This document shows positions 17,198 through 25,572 of a DNA stretch of 64,000 bases, piece after piece. The DNA is taken from the NCBI RefSeq assembly GCF_014646375.1, contig NZ_BMNI01000008.1, forward strand, positions 95,671 to 159,670. The letters run 5' to 3'. Numbering within the stretch: position 1 is the stretch's first letter; every line of letters starts with the position of its first letter. A program made the translations under genes and the position numbers. Below the pieces are notes generated by a model. The model was not told the DNA's origin. It saw nothing but the letters and a program-made list of their open reading frames with translations, and did not search any database. This DNA is from Nocardioides phosphati (GTDB lineage Bacteria > Actinomycetota > Actinomycetes > Propionibacteriales > Nocardioidaceae).

Positions 17198-17243
17198 CGA
17201 GAGGGCAGATGTGGTGCGGATGCGCGCCACATCTGCCCTCTCG
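17198..17243. terminator. second, 17-bp hairpin between convergent genes
   Basis: The arm at 17198-17214 (C then GAGAGGGCAGATGTGG) pairs perfectly with 17227-17243 around a 12-nt loop. It is symmetric and can serve the amidase gene from the other side as a bidirectional terminator. Its arm shares the sequence CAGATGTG with the adjacent direct repeats. Confidence 0.65.
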
Positions 17244-17248
17244 CCGTT

Positions 17249-17288
17249 CCAGATGTGCCGCCTCGGCCCACCAGATGTGCCGCCTCGG
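17249..17288. repeat. 18-bp direct repeat, two copies 22 bp apart
   Basis: CCAGATGTGCCGCCTCGG occurs at 17249-17266 and again at 17271-17288, ending just before the amidase stop at 17294. With the 17-bp hairpin the core CAGATGTG occurs four times in about 90 bp, so the whole gap looks like a REP-type modular repeat. Confidence 0.7.
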
Positions 17289-17293
17289 CGGGG

Positions 17294-18076
17294 TCAGGTG
17301 AGGCGCTGGACGATGGCCCGGGTGAGGGCGGTGGCGTAACGATCGCGGCCGGTCGAGCTGGTCATCCGCGCGGCGTCGGTCGCGTTGCGCATGTTGCCGA
17401 GCTCGACCATCACGGCCGGTCGGTCCGACCAGTTCAGGGTGCCCAGGTCTCCGCGGACGTCGAGGCCGTCGCCACCCGAGACGTACGGCGCGTAGGGCAG
17501 CCCGGCGTTGTGCAGCGCGGCCAGCACCTGCTTGGCGAAGGCGAGCGACGAGGTGGCGATGTCGTCGGTCCAGCCGGCACGCGACTGGGGCGCGATGACG
17601 TGGAAGCCGGCACCGCAGCCGTTGCACCCGTCGCCGTGGATCGAGATCTTGAGGTTGGCGTGGGTGCCGTCGGCGAACCGGTTGCCGCGGCGGCCGCGGT
17701 AGGCGACGCACGGCCCCCAGCGGTCCTGGCGGTTGCTCGTGCGGGTCAGCACGACGCGTGCGCCGCGGGCCTCGAGCTTCGCCTTGAGCAGCAGGCTCAC
17801 CTGCCACGCGAACGTCGCCTCCGGGTAGCCACCGTTGGTCGCGGTGCCGGTCGTGTTGCACGGCTTCTGGAAGCCACCCGCGTCGACCGGCGCGTTGATC
17901 TGGTCGGGGTAGTTGTGGTTGCCGAGCTGGTGGCCGGGATCGATCACGATCGTCTTGCCGGCCAGCGTCGTCGACGAGACCTCCTGCAGGGCAGGAGCAG
18001 CCGCGGGTGCGCAGCCCGCCAGGCTCCCCGCGCCGAGCGCGGCGAGGATCGGCACACCAGCCACGAGGGATCTCAC
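17294..18076 (-). CDS. N-acetylmuramoyl-L-alanine amidase lipoprotein (Amidase_3)
   Basis: A zinc amidase of the Amidase_3 fold that cleaves the amide between MurNAc and L-Ala in peptidoglycan. It is exported: a signal sequence is followed by the lipobox LAGC near residue 22, predicting a membrane-anchored lipoprotein. Zinc and catalytic residues can be seen in IDPGHQ, PEATF, SIHGDG and VELGNM. The GTG at 18076 gives a compact signal peptide of 260 aa total, with GATACT ending 6 nt upstream (leaderless); a GTG at 18106 is the alternative. Extra Cys residues (GDGCNGCG and others) suggest disulphides. Divergent from galE. The role is cell separation or wall turnover. Confidence 0.9.
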   Translation of the reverse strand: MRSLVAGVPILAALGAGSLAGCAPAAAPALQEVSSTTLAGKTIVIDPGHQLGNHNYPDQINAPVDAGGFQKPCNTTGTATNGGYPEATFAWQVSLLLKAKLEARGARVVLTRTSNRQDRWGPCVAYRGRRGNRFADGTHANLKISIHGDGCNGCGAGFHVIAPQSRAGWTDDIATSSLAFAKQVLAALHNAGLPYAPYVSGGDGLDVRGDLGTLNWSDRPAVMVELGNMRNATDAARMTSSTGRDRYATALTRAIVQRLT

Positions 18077-18165
18077 CGGGCCAGTATCACTGACTAGGCT
18101 GCTCACGGGCGGAACCCGCAGCGATCGCGCGGCGGCGCCCCACGACGTACGACGGAGGAGTGGGC

Positions 18166-19137
18166 ATGGGCTGGCTGGTGACCGGAGGCGCGGGCTACAT
18201 CGGGGCGCACGTGGTGCGGGCGTTCCAGGCGGCCGGCATCGAGGCGAGCGTCCTCGACGACCTCTCCACCGGCTTCGAGGCGTTCGTGCCCGACGGCGTG
18301 CCGCTCATCAAGGCAACCCTGCTCGACCGCGACGCCGTCCGCGAGGCGGTGCAGGGCGTCGACGGCGTCGTCCACGTCGCCGGCTACAAGTACGCCGGGG
18401 TCTCGGTGCAGCGCCCGCTCCACACCTACGAGCAGAACATCTCCGCGATGGTGATCCTGCTGCAGGAGATGCGCGACGCGGGCGCCGACCGGATGGTCTT
18501 CAGCTCCAGCGCCGCGACGTACGGCACGACCGACGTCGACCTGGTCACCGAGCAGACGCCGAACCACCCCGAGTCGCCCTACGGCGAGACGAAGCTGATC
18601 GGCGAGTGGCTGCTCAAGGACGCCGGCGTGGCCCACGGGCTGCGCCACACGAGCCTGCGCTACTTCAACGTCGTCGGCTCGGGCAGCCCCGACCTCTACG
18701 ACGCGAGCCCCCACAACCTCTTCCCCCTGGTCTTCGACGCCCTCGTGGAGGGCCGCACCCCGAAGATCTTCGGCGACGACTACAACACTCCCGACGGCAC
18801 GTGCGTGCGCGACTACATCCACGTGGCCGACCTCGCCGAGGCCCACGTGGCCGCGGCGCAGCGCCTCGCCGCGGGCGAGCCGATCGAGCCGGTCTACAAC
18901 CTCGGCAGCGGTGCCGGCTCCAGCGTCCGGCAGATCATGGACACCATCCGCGAGGTCACGGGCATCGACTTCGAGCCCGAGATGCACCCGCGCCGCCCCG
19001 GCGACCCCGACCGGATCGTGGCCGCCGGCGAGCTCGCCGCGCGTGACCTCCACTGGCAGATGCGCCACACCCTCGAGCAGATGGTCGCCACGGCGTGGGA
19101 GGCCCGCCAGAAGGCCGGCGACGCCTACCGCGGCTGA
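18166..19137 (+). CDS. galE: UDP-glucose 4-epimerase
   Basis: A 323-aa extended-SDR enzyme that interconverts UDP-glucose and UDP-galactose, possibly also the N-acetyl forms. The NAD site TGGAGYIGAHV lies at the N-terminus, the catalytic Ser in SSSAATYG and YGETK (SPYGETKLIGEW) mid-protein, and the GalE-type C-terminus includes the RRPGDPDRIVA segment. The ATG at 18166 has GGAGG 7 nt upstream; a GTG at 18160 is in frame but too close to that site. It lies upstream of two GDP-mannose dehydratase paralogues with a 115-bp gap, so it probably belongs to nucleotide-sugar supply for cell-surface glycans. Confidence 0.92.
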   Translation: MGWLVTGGAGYIGAHVVRAFQAAGIEASVLDDLSTGFEAFVPDGVPLIKATLLDRDAVREAVQGVDGVVHVAGYKYAGVSVQRPLHTYEQNISAMVILLQEMRDAGADRMVFSSSAATYGTTDVDLVTEQTPNHPESPYGETKLIGEWLLKDAGVAHGLRHTSLRYFNVVGSGSPDLYDASPHNLFPLVFDALVEGRTPKIFGDDYNTPDGTCVRDYIHVADLAEAHVAAAQRLAAGEPIEPVYNLGSGAGSSVRQIMDTIREVTGIDFEPEMHPRRPGDPDRIVAAGELAARDLHWQMRHTLEQMVATAWEARQKAGDAYRG

Positions 19138-19148
19138 CCGCGAGCGCG

Positions 19149-19170
19149 CACCGGGCGCACACCGGGCGCA
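19149..19170. repeat. tandem 11-bp repeat, two copies
   Basis: CACCGGGCGCA is present twice head to tail in the gap between galE and gmd. It may be a slippage product; no function is evident. Confidence 0.5.
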
Positions 19171-19252
19171 CATGCAGCGTGGATCCGTCCAGTGCGCGGC
19201 ACAGGCGTGGGACGCATCACCCGCCCCCTGCGCCTCTGGCAGAATCCCCGCC

Positions 19253-20238
<986 letters not shown>

Positions 20239-20239
<1 letters not shown>

Positions 20240-21198
20240 TGGCAGGCGTCTCTCGGGCCTTCGTGACCGGTGCGTCCGGCCAGGACGGCAGCTACCTCGC
20301 GGAGCGGCTGCTGGCCGACGGCGTCGAGGTGCATGCCCTGACGCTGTCCGGCGAGGTCCCGGAGTTCCTGCCGGCCGACGTCGTGCTCCACCGCGGCGAC
20401 CTGTGCGACGTCGCGGCGACCCGGGCCCTGGTCGCCGACCTCGCGCCCGACGAGGTCTACAACCTCGCCGCCCTCTCCTCCGTCGCGGCCTCCTGGGAGG
20501 ACCCCGACCTCAGCGCGGCCGTCAACGGCGGCGCAGCGGTTGCCCTGCTGGAGTCGGCGTGGCGCGTCGCGCAGGCGCATGACAAGCAGGTCGCCTTCGT
20601 GCAGTGCTCGAGCGCGGAGATCTTCGGCGAGCCCTCGGAGTCACCCCAGACCGAGGCCACCCCGCTCCGCCCCGTCAACCCGTACGGCGCCGCCAAGGCC
20701 TACGCGCACCTGATGACCGGCGTCTACCGCTCCCGCGGCCTGCACGCCTCGAGCATGGTGCTCTACAACCACGAGTCGCCGCGGCGTTCGCCCCGCTTCG
20801 TGACCCGCAAGATCACCTCGACCGTCGCCGCCATCGCGGCCGGCACGGCCGACGAGCTCGTGCTCGGCAACCTCGACGCCCGCCGCGACTTCGGCTGGGC
20901 CCCGGACTACGTCGACGCGATGGTCCGCGCCGCCCGCCACGAGCAGGGTGACGACTACGTGATCGCCACCGGCGCCTCGCACAGCGTGCGCGACTTCGTG
21001 GCCGCGGCGTTCGAGCAGGCCGGGGTCAGCGACTGGGAGGCGCGGGTCCGCGTGGACCCCGCGCTCCTGCGCCCCACCGACCCGACGGACCTGCGCGGCG
21101 ACGCCACCCGGGCCCGCACGGCGCTGGGCTGGGCGCCCACGCTGGAGTTCACCGACATCGTCAAGCGGATGGTCGAGACCGACCTCGCCCTGGCCTGA
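20239..21198 (+). CDS. second GDP-mannose 4,6-dehydratase-like protein
   Basis: A 319-aa paralogue of the gene just upstream, coupled by a TGATG overlap. It keeps the cofactor motif TGASGQDGSYLAERLLADG, the SSAEIFG Ser-Glu pair, YGAAK and the family stretch NHESPRRSPRFVTRK, so it is likely active on a GDP-sugar. It differs in shorter spacing after the cofactor site (HALTLSGE instead of the longer GLMRGQN loop). It may be a second dehydratase with other specificity, or may have evolved to reduce the keto product like Rmd. A terminator hairpin follows. Confidence 0.85.
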
Positions 21199-21250
21199 CC
21201 GGCTCGCCTCCGCGCCCCTGGCGCGCGTCCGGAAAGGACACCGGAGACGA

Positions 21251-21290
21251 CACAAGGCCCGCCCGCGCCGTAGCGCGAGCGGGCCTTGTG
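21251..21290. terminator. bidirectional terminator hairpin
   Basis: CACAAGGCCCGC (21251-21262) pairs perfectly with GCGGGCCTTGTG (21279-21290) around a 16-nt loop that can itself fold. It separates the rightward gmd-like gene from the leftward HbhA-like gene. Confidence 0.8.
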
Positions 21291-21315
21291 CTCAGGAAGC
21301 GTGAACCCGGAGGGG

Positions 21316-21822
21316 TCAGGCCTTCTTGGCGGCAGCCTTCTTGGCCGGAGCCTTCTTGGCGGCAGCCTTCTTGGCCGGAGCCTTCTTCGCAGCAGCCTTC
21401 TTGGCCGGAGCGGCCGGGGCAGCCTCGGCGACCGGAGCGGCAGCCTTCTCGGCCTTCGCGGGGAGGTACTTCTCGGCGGCCGGGAGGTACTTCTCGACGA
21501 GCTTCTGCGCCTTGGCGGTGAGCTCCTCGACCGACTTGGTCAGCTCGGCGAGGCGGGCGTTGATCTGCTCCTGCGCCTTGGCCGGGAGGCCCTTGGCAGC
21601 GGTCTGCAGCTCGGTGATCTTCGCGAGGATGTCGGCCTGGGTCTCCTTGACCGACGCCTCGATCTTGCCGGGGGCAGCCTCGATGGTGGCCTGCAGGTCC
21701 TTGACCTGGGCGACAACCTTCGCCTGCGCGTCCTTGGCGGTGGAGGTGGCGTCCTTCTGGACGTCAGCAACCTTCTCCTGCAGGTCGGCAACGATCTTCT
21801 TCACGTCGAACTTCTTGGCCAT
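21316..21822 (-). CDS. HbhA-like coiled-coil protein with Lys/Ala/Pro-rich tail
   Basis: A 168-aa protein resembling mycobacterial heparin-binding haemagglutinin. Residues 1-115 form a long amphipathic coiled coil (KKIVADLQEKVADVQKD and on). Then comes a short AEKAAAPVAEAAPAAP linker and a basic tail of alternating AKKAAAKKA and APAKKA units. Such tails bind sulphated glycans or nucleic acid. No signal peptide is visible, as for HbhA. AAGGAG lies upstream of the ATG at 21822. It is next to an XRE regulator of the kind that also precedes hbhA in mycobacteria (Rv0474-Rv0475), which supports the family call. Surface adhesion, envelope or nucleoid roles are all possible. Confidence 0.8.
   Translation of the reverse strand: MAKKFDVKKIVADLQEKVADVQKDATSTAKDAQAKVVAQVKDLQATIEAAPGKIEASVKETQADILAKITELQTAAKGLPAKAQEQINARLAELTKSVEELTAKAQKLVEKYLPAAEKYLPAKAEKAAAPVAEAAPAAPAKKAAAKKAPAKKAAAKKAPAKKAAAKKA
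21321..21410. repeat. six tandem 15-bp units coding the Lys-rich tail
   Basis: Units CCTTCTTGGCGGCAG and CCTTCTTGGCCGGAG alternate, with one variant (CCTTCTTCGCAGCAG), giving 90 bp inside the HbhA-like gene. In-frame expansion or contraction would change the number of basic KKA blocks. Confidence 0.85.
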
Positions 21823-21902
21823 GGCTGGCTCCTTCTGTTTGTTGCGCGACCGGCGACGGTCGCGAGGTCCGGTGGGCGGGGCCGCCACACCTTCGGGGTG
21901 GG

Positions 21903-22283
21903 TCAGCTCTCGCCCTCGCCGCTCTCCGCCGCGTTGATGGCGAGGAACGACGCGTAGACGTCGAGCAGGGACTGCTTCTGTCGCTCGGTCAGGCCCGGGT
22001 CGGCCAGCACGGCCAGCTCCACGGAGCCGCCCAGGCCGTCCTCCGGAGAGAGGATGCCCGCGCGGATGTAGAGCTGCTCCGCGGAGATCCGCAGGGCCTT
22101 CGCGATCTGCTGAAGCACGTCGGCGGAGGGCTTGCGCAGACCACGCTCGATCTGCGACAGGTACGGGTTCGACACACCGGCAACCTCGGAGAGCTGGCGC
22201 AGGGAAAGCTTGGAAGCCGTCCGCTGCTCCTTGAGGTACTCCCCCAGGTTGTCGACCGTCTTGCCGACCACGCCCTTTGCCAT
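21903..22283 (-). CDS. XRE-family HTH regulator, Rv0474-like
   Basis: A 126-aa DNA-binding protein. The helix-turn-helix at about 15-70 (LSLRQLSEVAGVSNPYLSQI, then ERGLRKPSADVL) is a standard Cro/C1 type, and a short C-terminal helical region ends in an acidic tail. It is encoded upstream of the HbhA-like gene in the same direction with an 80-bp gap, the same order as mycobacterial Rv0474-hbhA. The ATG at 22283 is the first in the conserved frame. An inverted repeat at 22296-22311 lies just upstream of its start and overlaps the likely promoter, which points to autoregulation. Confidence 0.88.
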   Translation of the reverse strand: MAKGVVGKTVDNLGEYLKEQRTASKLSLRQLSEVAGVSNPYLSQIERGLRKPSADVLQQIAKALRISAEQLYIRAGILSPEDGLGGSVELAVLADPGLTERQKQSLLDVYASFLAINAAESGEGES

Positions 22284-22293
22284 GCCCCCAGTA

Positions 22294-22319
22294 TTGCTAA
22301 CTATTGTTAGCGATAGCAA
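22294..22319. promoter_or_regulatory. nested palindromic operator upstream of XRE gene
   Basis: GCTAAC-TATT-GTTAGC (22296-22311) is a perfect 6-bp inverted repeat, nested in an outer pair TTGCTA (22294-22299) and TAGCAA (22314-22319). It is unusually AT-rich for this region and lies 13 nt from the XRE start, overlapping the probable promoter. The XRE protein is the natural candidate to bind it. Confidence 0.6.
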
Positions 22320-22400
22320 CCGCAAGCGGTGTGAACTGGCGCACGCAGATAAGGGATTCCCCCTCAAAACAAGGAGAAACCCGACTCGCTAGTGGTGCTA

Positions 22401-22463
22401 GCCGTTGTACGCAACGGCGCCGCGCAAGCACTCGGCAAGCACCGCTCCCCGTGATGCGGGGAG
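22401..22463 (+). other. two hairpins in the leader of the APS kinase gene
   Basis: GCCGTTG-TACG-CAACGGC (22401-22418) and CTCCCCG-TGATG-CGGGGAG (22445-22463) are perfect 7-bp stems upstream of the start at 22494. They may be leader RNA structures. I recognise no known riboswitch class in them. Confidence 0.4.
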
Positions 22464-22493
22464 AGCCTGCGGGTGCATGGGAGGATGGCGGAC

Positions 22494-23714
22494 GTGTCCA
22501 GCACTGCGAACCCCCAGCCCCTTCCGCAGCACTGCCCCACGCCGCGCGAGCTCGACGACCTCGAGCTGCTGCTGTCGGGCGCCCTCGCTCCCCTCACCGC
22601 GTACGACGAGCCCGGATCCCCCGTGACGCTCACGCTCCCCGACGGCCTGGCCGCCGAGCCCGCGGTCGAGCTGGTCGACCCGGAGGGCCTGCCGCTCGCG
22701 ACGGTGACGCGTCAGGACGGCCGCTGGGTGCCCACGGCCCTGGGCGCTCCGGCGTACGGACCGTTCCGGAGGCTGCACCTCTCCCCGGCGCAGGCCCGCG
22801 AGCACTACGCCGGCGCCACCTGGGTGCCCGTCGCCGACGCGCTCACGACCGCCGAGCTCGAGCAGCTCGCCGCCGTGGAGGGCCGCGTCGTGCTGGTCGC
22901 GCTCACCGGCCACGGCACGCCGGCCGACCTCTCCGCCGTCGGCCTGGTGCGTGCCACCCTCGCCGCCGCCCGCGCCCTGCCCGACGCCGCAGTCGTCGTG
23001 GTGCCGCTCGCGGCCCACGGTGACGCCGAGGCCGACCATGCGCTCGGTGCGCAGGTGCTGGCCACCTACGCCGGCGACGACACGGTGCTCGCACTGGCGG
23101 ACGCCGACACGGACGCCGAGCTGCCGGCCGAGGTCGCGGAGATCGTCGACTTCGACCGCCCGCCGCTCGACCGCCGTGGGCTGGTCCTCTTCTTCACCGG
23201 CCTCTCCGGCTCGGGCAAGTCGACGCTGGCGCGGGCGCTGCTCGACAAGCTGCTCGAGCAGGGCGAGCGCACGGTCACGAGCCTCGACGGCGACGTCGTA
23301 CGCCGCAACCTCAGCGCCGGCCTCACCTTCAGCAAGGCCGACCGCGAGACCAACATCCGCCGCATCGGGTGGGTGGCCGCCGAGATCGCCCGCCACGGCG
23401 GCGTCGCCGTGGTCTCGCCGATCGCGCCGTTCGACGCGACCCGCCAGGACGTGCGCCGCTACGTCGAGGAGGCGGGCGGCACCTTCTTCCTGGTGCACGT
23501 CGCGACTCCGCTCGAGGAGTGCGAGCGCCGCGACCGCAAGGGCCTCTACGCGAAGGCGCGCCAGGGCCTGATCCCGGAGTTCACCGGAATCTCCAGCCCC
23601 TATGAAGTCCCTGAGGATGCCGACGTTCGGGTCGACACGACCGGCCGCTCGGTCGAGGATGCGCTGGCGGACGTCGAGAAGGCGCTCGCTGCTGCCGGCC
23701 TGCTGGAGGTGTGA
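22494..23714 (+). CDS. cysC: adenylylsulfate kinase with degenerate sulfurylase-like N-terminus
   Basis: Phosphorylates APS to PAPS for sulfate assimilation or sulfation. The C-terminal 175 residues are a full APS kinase: P-loop FTGLSGSGKST (about 234-244), LDGDVVRRNLS, the lid region FSKADRETNIRRIGWVA, and KGLYAKARQGLIPEFTGISS. The N-terminal 220 residues have the look of an ATP-sulfurylase PUA-like plus catalytic domain (GAPAYGPFRRLHLSPAQARE), but lack the nucleotide-binding HXXH of active enzymes. Active sulfurylase is supplied by cysDN at 26784-28966. The GTG at 22494 has GGGAGG at 9-nt spacing; an ATG at 22485 is in frame. Coupled to the phosphatase gene downstream. Confidence 0.85.
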   Translation: MSSTANPQPLPQHCPTPRELDDLELLLSGALAPLTAYDEPGSPVTLTLPDGLAAEPAVELVDPEGLPLATVTRQDGRWVPTALGAPAYGPFRRLHLSPAQAREHYAGATWVPVADALTTAELEQLAAVEGRVVLVALTGHGTPADLSAVGLVRATLAAARALPDAAVVVVPLAAHGDAEADHALGAQVLATYAGDDTVLALADADTDAELPAEVAEIVDFDRPPLDRRGLVLFFTGLSGSGKSTLARALLDKLLEQGERTVTSLDGDVVRRNLSAGLTFSKADRETNIRRIGWVAAEIARHGGVAVVSPIAPFDATRQDVRRYVEEAGGTFFLVHVATPLEECERRDRKGLYAKARQGLIPEFTGISSPYEVPEDADVRVDTTGRSVEDALADVEKALAAAGLLEV

Positions 23715-24253
23715 TGGTCAACGTCCTCTTCGTGTGCACGGCCAACATCTGCCGCTCGCCGTACATGGAGCTCGCGGGACGGGCGATGCTCGGCCCCGAC
23801 TCCACGCTGAAGCTGAGCTCGGCCGGCACGATCGGCTTCCGTGACAAGCCGATGGACGCCACGATGGCGACGGCGTTCGACCACAGCCCCGAGGTGACGC
23901 CCGAGGCGATCGCGGCGTTCCGCAGCCGGCGCCTCACGAGCGAGCACATCGACGAGGCCGACCTGGTGCTCACGGCCGAGTCCGAGCACCGCCAGTTCAT
24001 CCTCACCGACTACCCCGCAACCTTCCGCAAGGTCTTCTCGCTCGGGCAGTTCGCGTCGGGCGTCCAGCGCGTGGATTCCTCGCTCAGCGGAGTCGACCTT
24101 GTGAAGACTGTGGCCTCCACGAGCGGGGTCGCCCAGGTCCGCGTCGACGTCGCCGACCCCTACCGGCGCGGTCGCCGCGCGGTCGCCGCAGCCGCCGCGC
24201 AGATCGACGAACTGCTGGCGATCGTCATGCCGGCACTGGAGGAGCGGAACTGA
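23714..24253 (+). CDS. low-molecular-weight protein-tyrosine phosphatase
   Basis: A 179-aa cysteine phosphatase. The P-loop VCTANICRSP contains the C-X5-R-S signature near residue 8 and the general acid is the Asp of DVADPYRRG near the C-terminus. It overlaps the APS kinase stop by 1 nt and has GGAGG upstream of the ATG at 23714. An LCP-family gene follows after 37 nt. Such phosphatases (Wzb, PtpA type) dephosphorylate polysaccharide tyrosine kinases, and a kinase of that kind is encoded at 55306, so a functional pairing across 31 kb is plausible but not shown. Confidence 0.9.
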   Translation: MVNVLFVCTANICRSPYMELAGRAMLGPDSTLKLSSAGTIGFRDKPMDATMATAFDHSPEVTPEAIAAFRSRRLTSEHIDEADLVLTAESEHRQFILTDYPATFRKVFSLGQFASGVQRVDSSLSGVDLVKTVASTSGVAQVRVDVADPYRRGRRAVAAAAAQIDELLAIVMPALEERN

Positions 24254-24290
24254 TGTCGAACCAGACCGGTCAGCCGGAGGTCCCCCAGCG

Positions 24291-25475
24291 ATGACGAACG
24301 ACGAGCCCCTCTTCGGAGGCATCGACTTCGAGCGCTCCCCGCGCCAGCGGCGGCGGCGCAAGCGCAAGCGCTTCAAGACGCTGCGCCGCGCCTACGTCCG
24401 GATGGTCCCCTACCGGATCCGGCGGTGGATCGACGACAACCCGGCACTCGCCGCGATCGTCGGCCTGCTCCTGCTGCTGCTCCTGATCATCCTGCTCTGG
24501 CTGCTGTGGCTCTGGCTCCACCTGCACCGCGCGCCCGGCTTCGACCCGGACCTGGGCGACAACCGCCCGCCGTTCCTCGGCGGCGAGAACATCCTGCTGG
24601 TCGGCCTCGACTGCGACGAGGCGGCCCCCAAGAGCAACGGCCTGCGCAGCTGCAGCGACAACGACGGCAAGATCGACCTGTCGAACCTCAACGGCCAGGA
24701 CCTCACCTCCACCGGCGTACGCAGCGACGTGATCATGGTCGTCCACGTGGAGGAGGACGGTCAGCACGCGCAGGTCGTCTCCATCCCCCGCGACTCCTAC
24801 GTCAAGGTCGACGGCCACGGCTCGACCAAGATCAACGCGGCCTTCTCCTACGGCGGCCCGAGCCTCCTCGGCCGCACGATCGAGCAGAACTTCCACGTCC
24901 ACCTGACCCACATGGTCGTGACCGACTTCAACGGCTTCCGCGGGATCACCGACGCCCTCGACGGCGTGCAGGTCTACGTGCCGACCGACGTCTTCGACCA
25001 CCGCTGCAACTGCGTCAGCTGGCACCAGGGCTGGCAGACCATCAAGGGCGAGAGCGCCCTGGCCTACGTCCGCACCCGCTACGGCCTGCCGCGCGGCGAC
25101 TTCGACCGTGTGCAGCGCCACCAGAACTTCCTGCGTGCCGTCGTGGAGCGCACCCGGAGCATGTCGGTCCTGGCCAACCCGCTCAAGGTCACGAAGCTGG
25201 TCGACCAGATCACCGGCAACCTGGCGCTCGACAACGAGTTCAGCGACACCGAGGTGATGAAGCTGGCCTTCGCCGGCCTCAAGCTCAAGCTCGGCAACAT
25301 GTCCTTCGCCACCGTCCCCTACCAGGGCTCGGCGATGGTGGGCGACCAGTCGGTCGTCCTCCTCAGGCTGAAGCAGGCGGTCGCGCTCTTCGACGCCGTC
25401 CAGCGTGACCACTTCGTGTCGTACCTCCGCGACCACCACGTCGAGACGCTGCCCGGCAACCGCCAGGTCAAGTAG
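24291..25475 (+). CDS. LytR-CpsA-Psr (LCP) family protein
   Basis: A 394-aa membrane-anchored transferase of the kind that attaches polyprenyl-linked glycans to peptidoglycan. A basic cytoplasmic N-terminus (RQRRRRKRKRFK) is followed by one long hydrophobic helix (about 52-77) and an extracellular LCP domain: GENILLVGLD, GVRSDVIMVVHV, VVSIPRDSYV, KINAAFSYGG, and the conserved Arg-rich YVRTRYGLPRGDFDRVQRHQ. Conserved Asp and Arg residues for phosphate and lipid binding are present. Shine-Dalgarno GGAGG is about 10 nt before the ATG. It follows a tyrosine phosphatase gene and ends at a strong terminator. A second LCP is at 56778. Confidence 0.93.
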   Translation: MTNDEPLFGGIDFERSPRQRRRRKRKRFKTLRRAYVRMVPYRIRRWIDDNPALAAIVGLLLLLLLIILLWLLWLWLHLHRAPGFDPDLGDNRPPFLGGENILLVGLDCDEAAPKSNGLRSCSDNDGKIDLSNLNGQDLTSTGVRSDVIMVVHVEEDGQHAQVVSIPRDSYVKVDGHGSTKINAAFSYGGPSLLGRTIEQNFHVHLTHMVVTDFNGFRGITDALDGVQVYVPTDVFDHRCNCVSWHQGWQTIKGESALAYVRTRYGLPRGDFDRVQRHQNFLRAVVERTRSMSVLANPLKVTKLVDQITGNLALDNEFSDTEVMKLAFAGLKLKLGNMSFATVPYQGSAMVGDQSVVLLRLKQAVALFDAVQRDHFVSYLRDHHVETLPGNRQVK

Positions 25476-25514
25476 CACCGGCGGCGTACGACGCAGCGGA
25501 GCCGGTAGCAACGA

Positions 25515-25554
25515 AACGAAGAGCCCCGAGTCCTGCGACTCGGGGCTCTTCGTT
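25515..25554. terminator. strong bidirectional terminator, 18-bp perfect stem
   Basis: AACGAAGAGCCCCGAGTC pairs perfectly with 25537-25554 around a CTGC loop. It lies between the rightward LCP gene and the leftward TauE gene, and is the longest uninterrupted terminator stem seen in the window. Confidence 0.9.
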
Positions 25555-25572
25555 CGTTCCGGAGGGGCGGGG

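Noticed and set aside
21321..21410. Short regular repeats that might be read as a CRISPR array
   Set aside because: The units are 15 bp with no spacers and encode the Lys-rich tail in frame.
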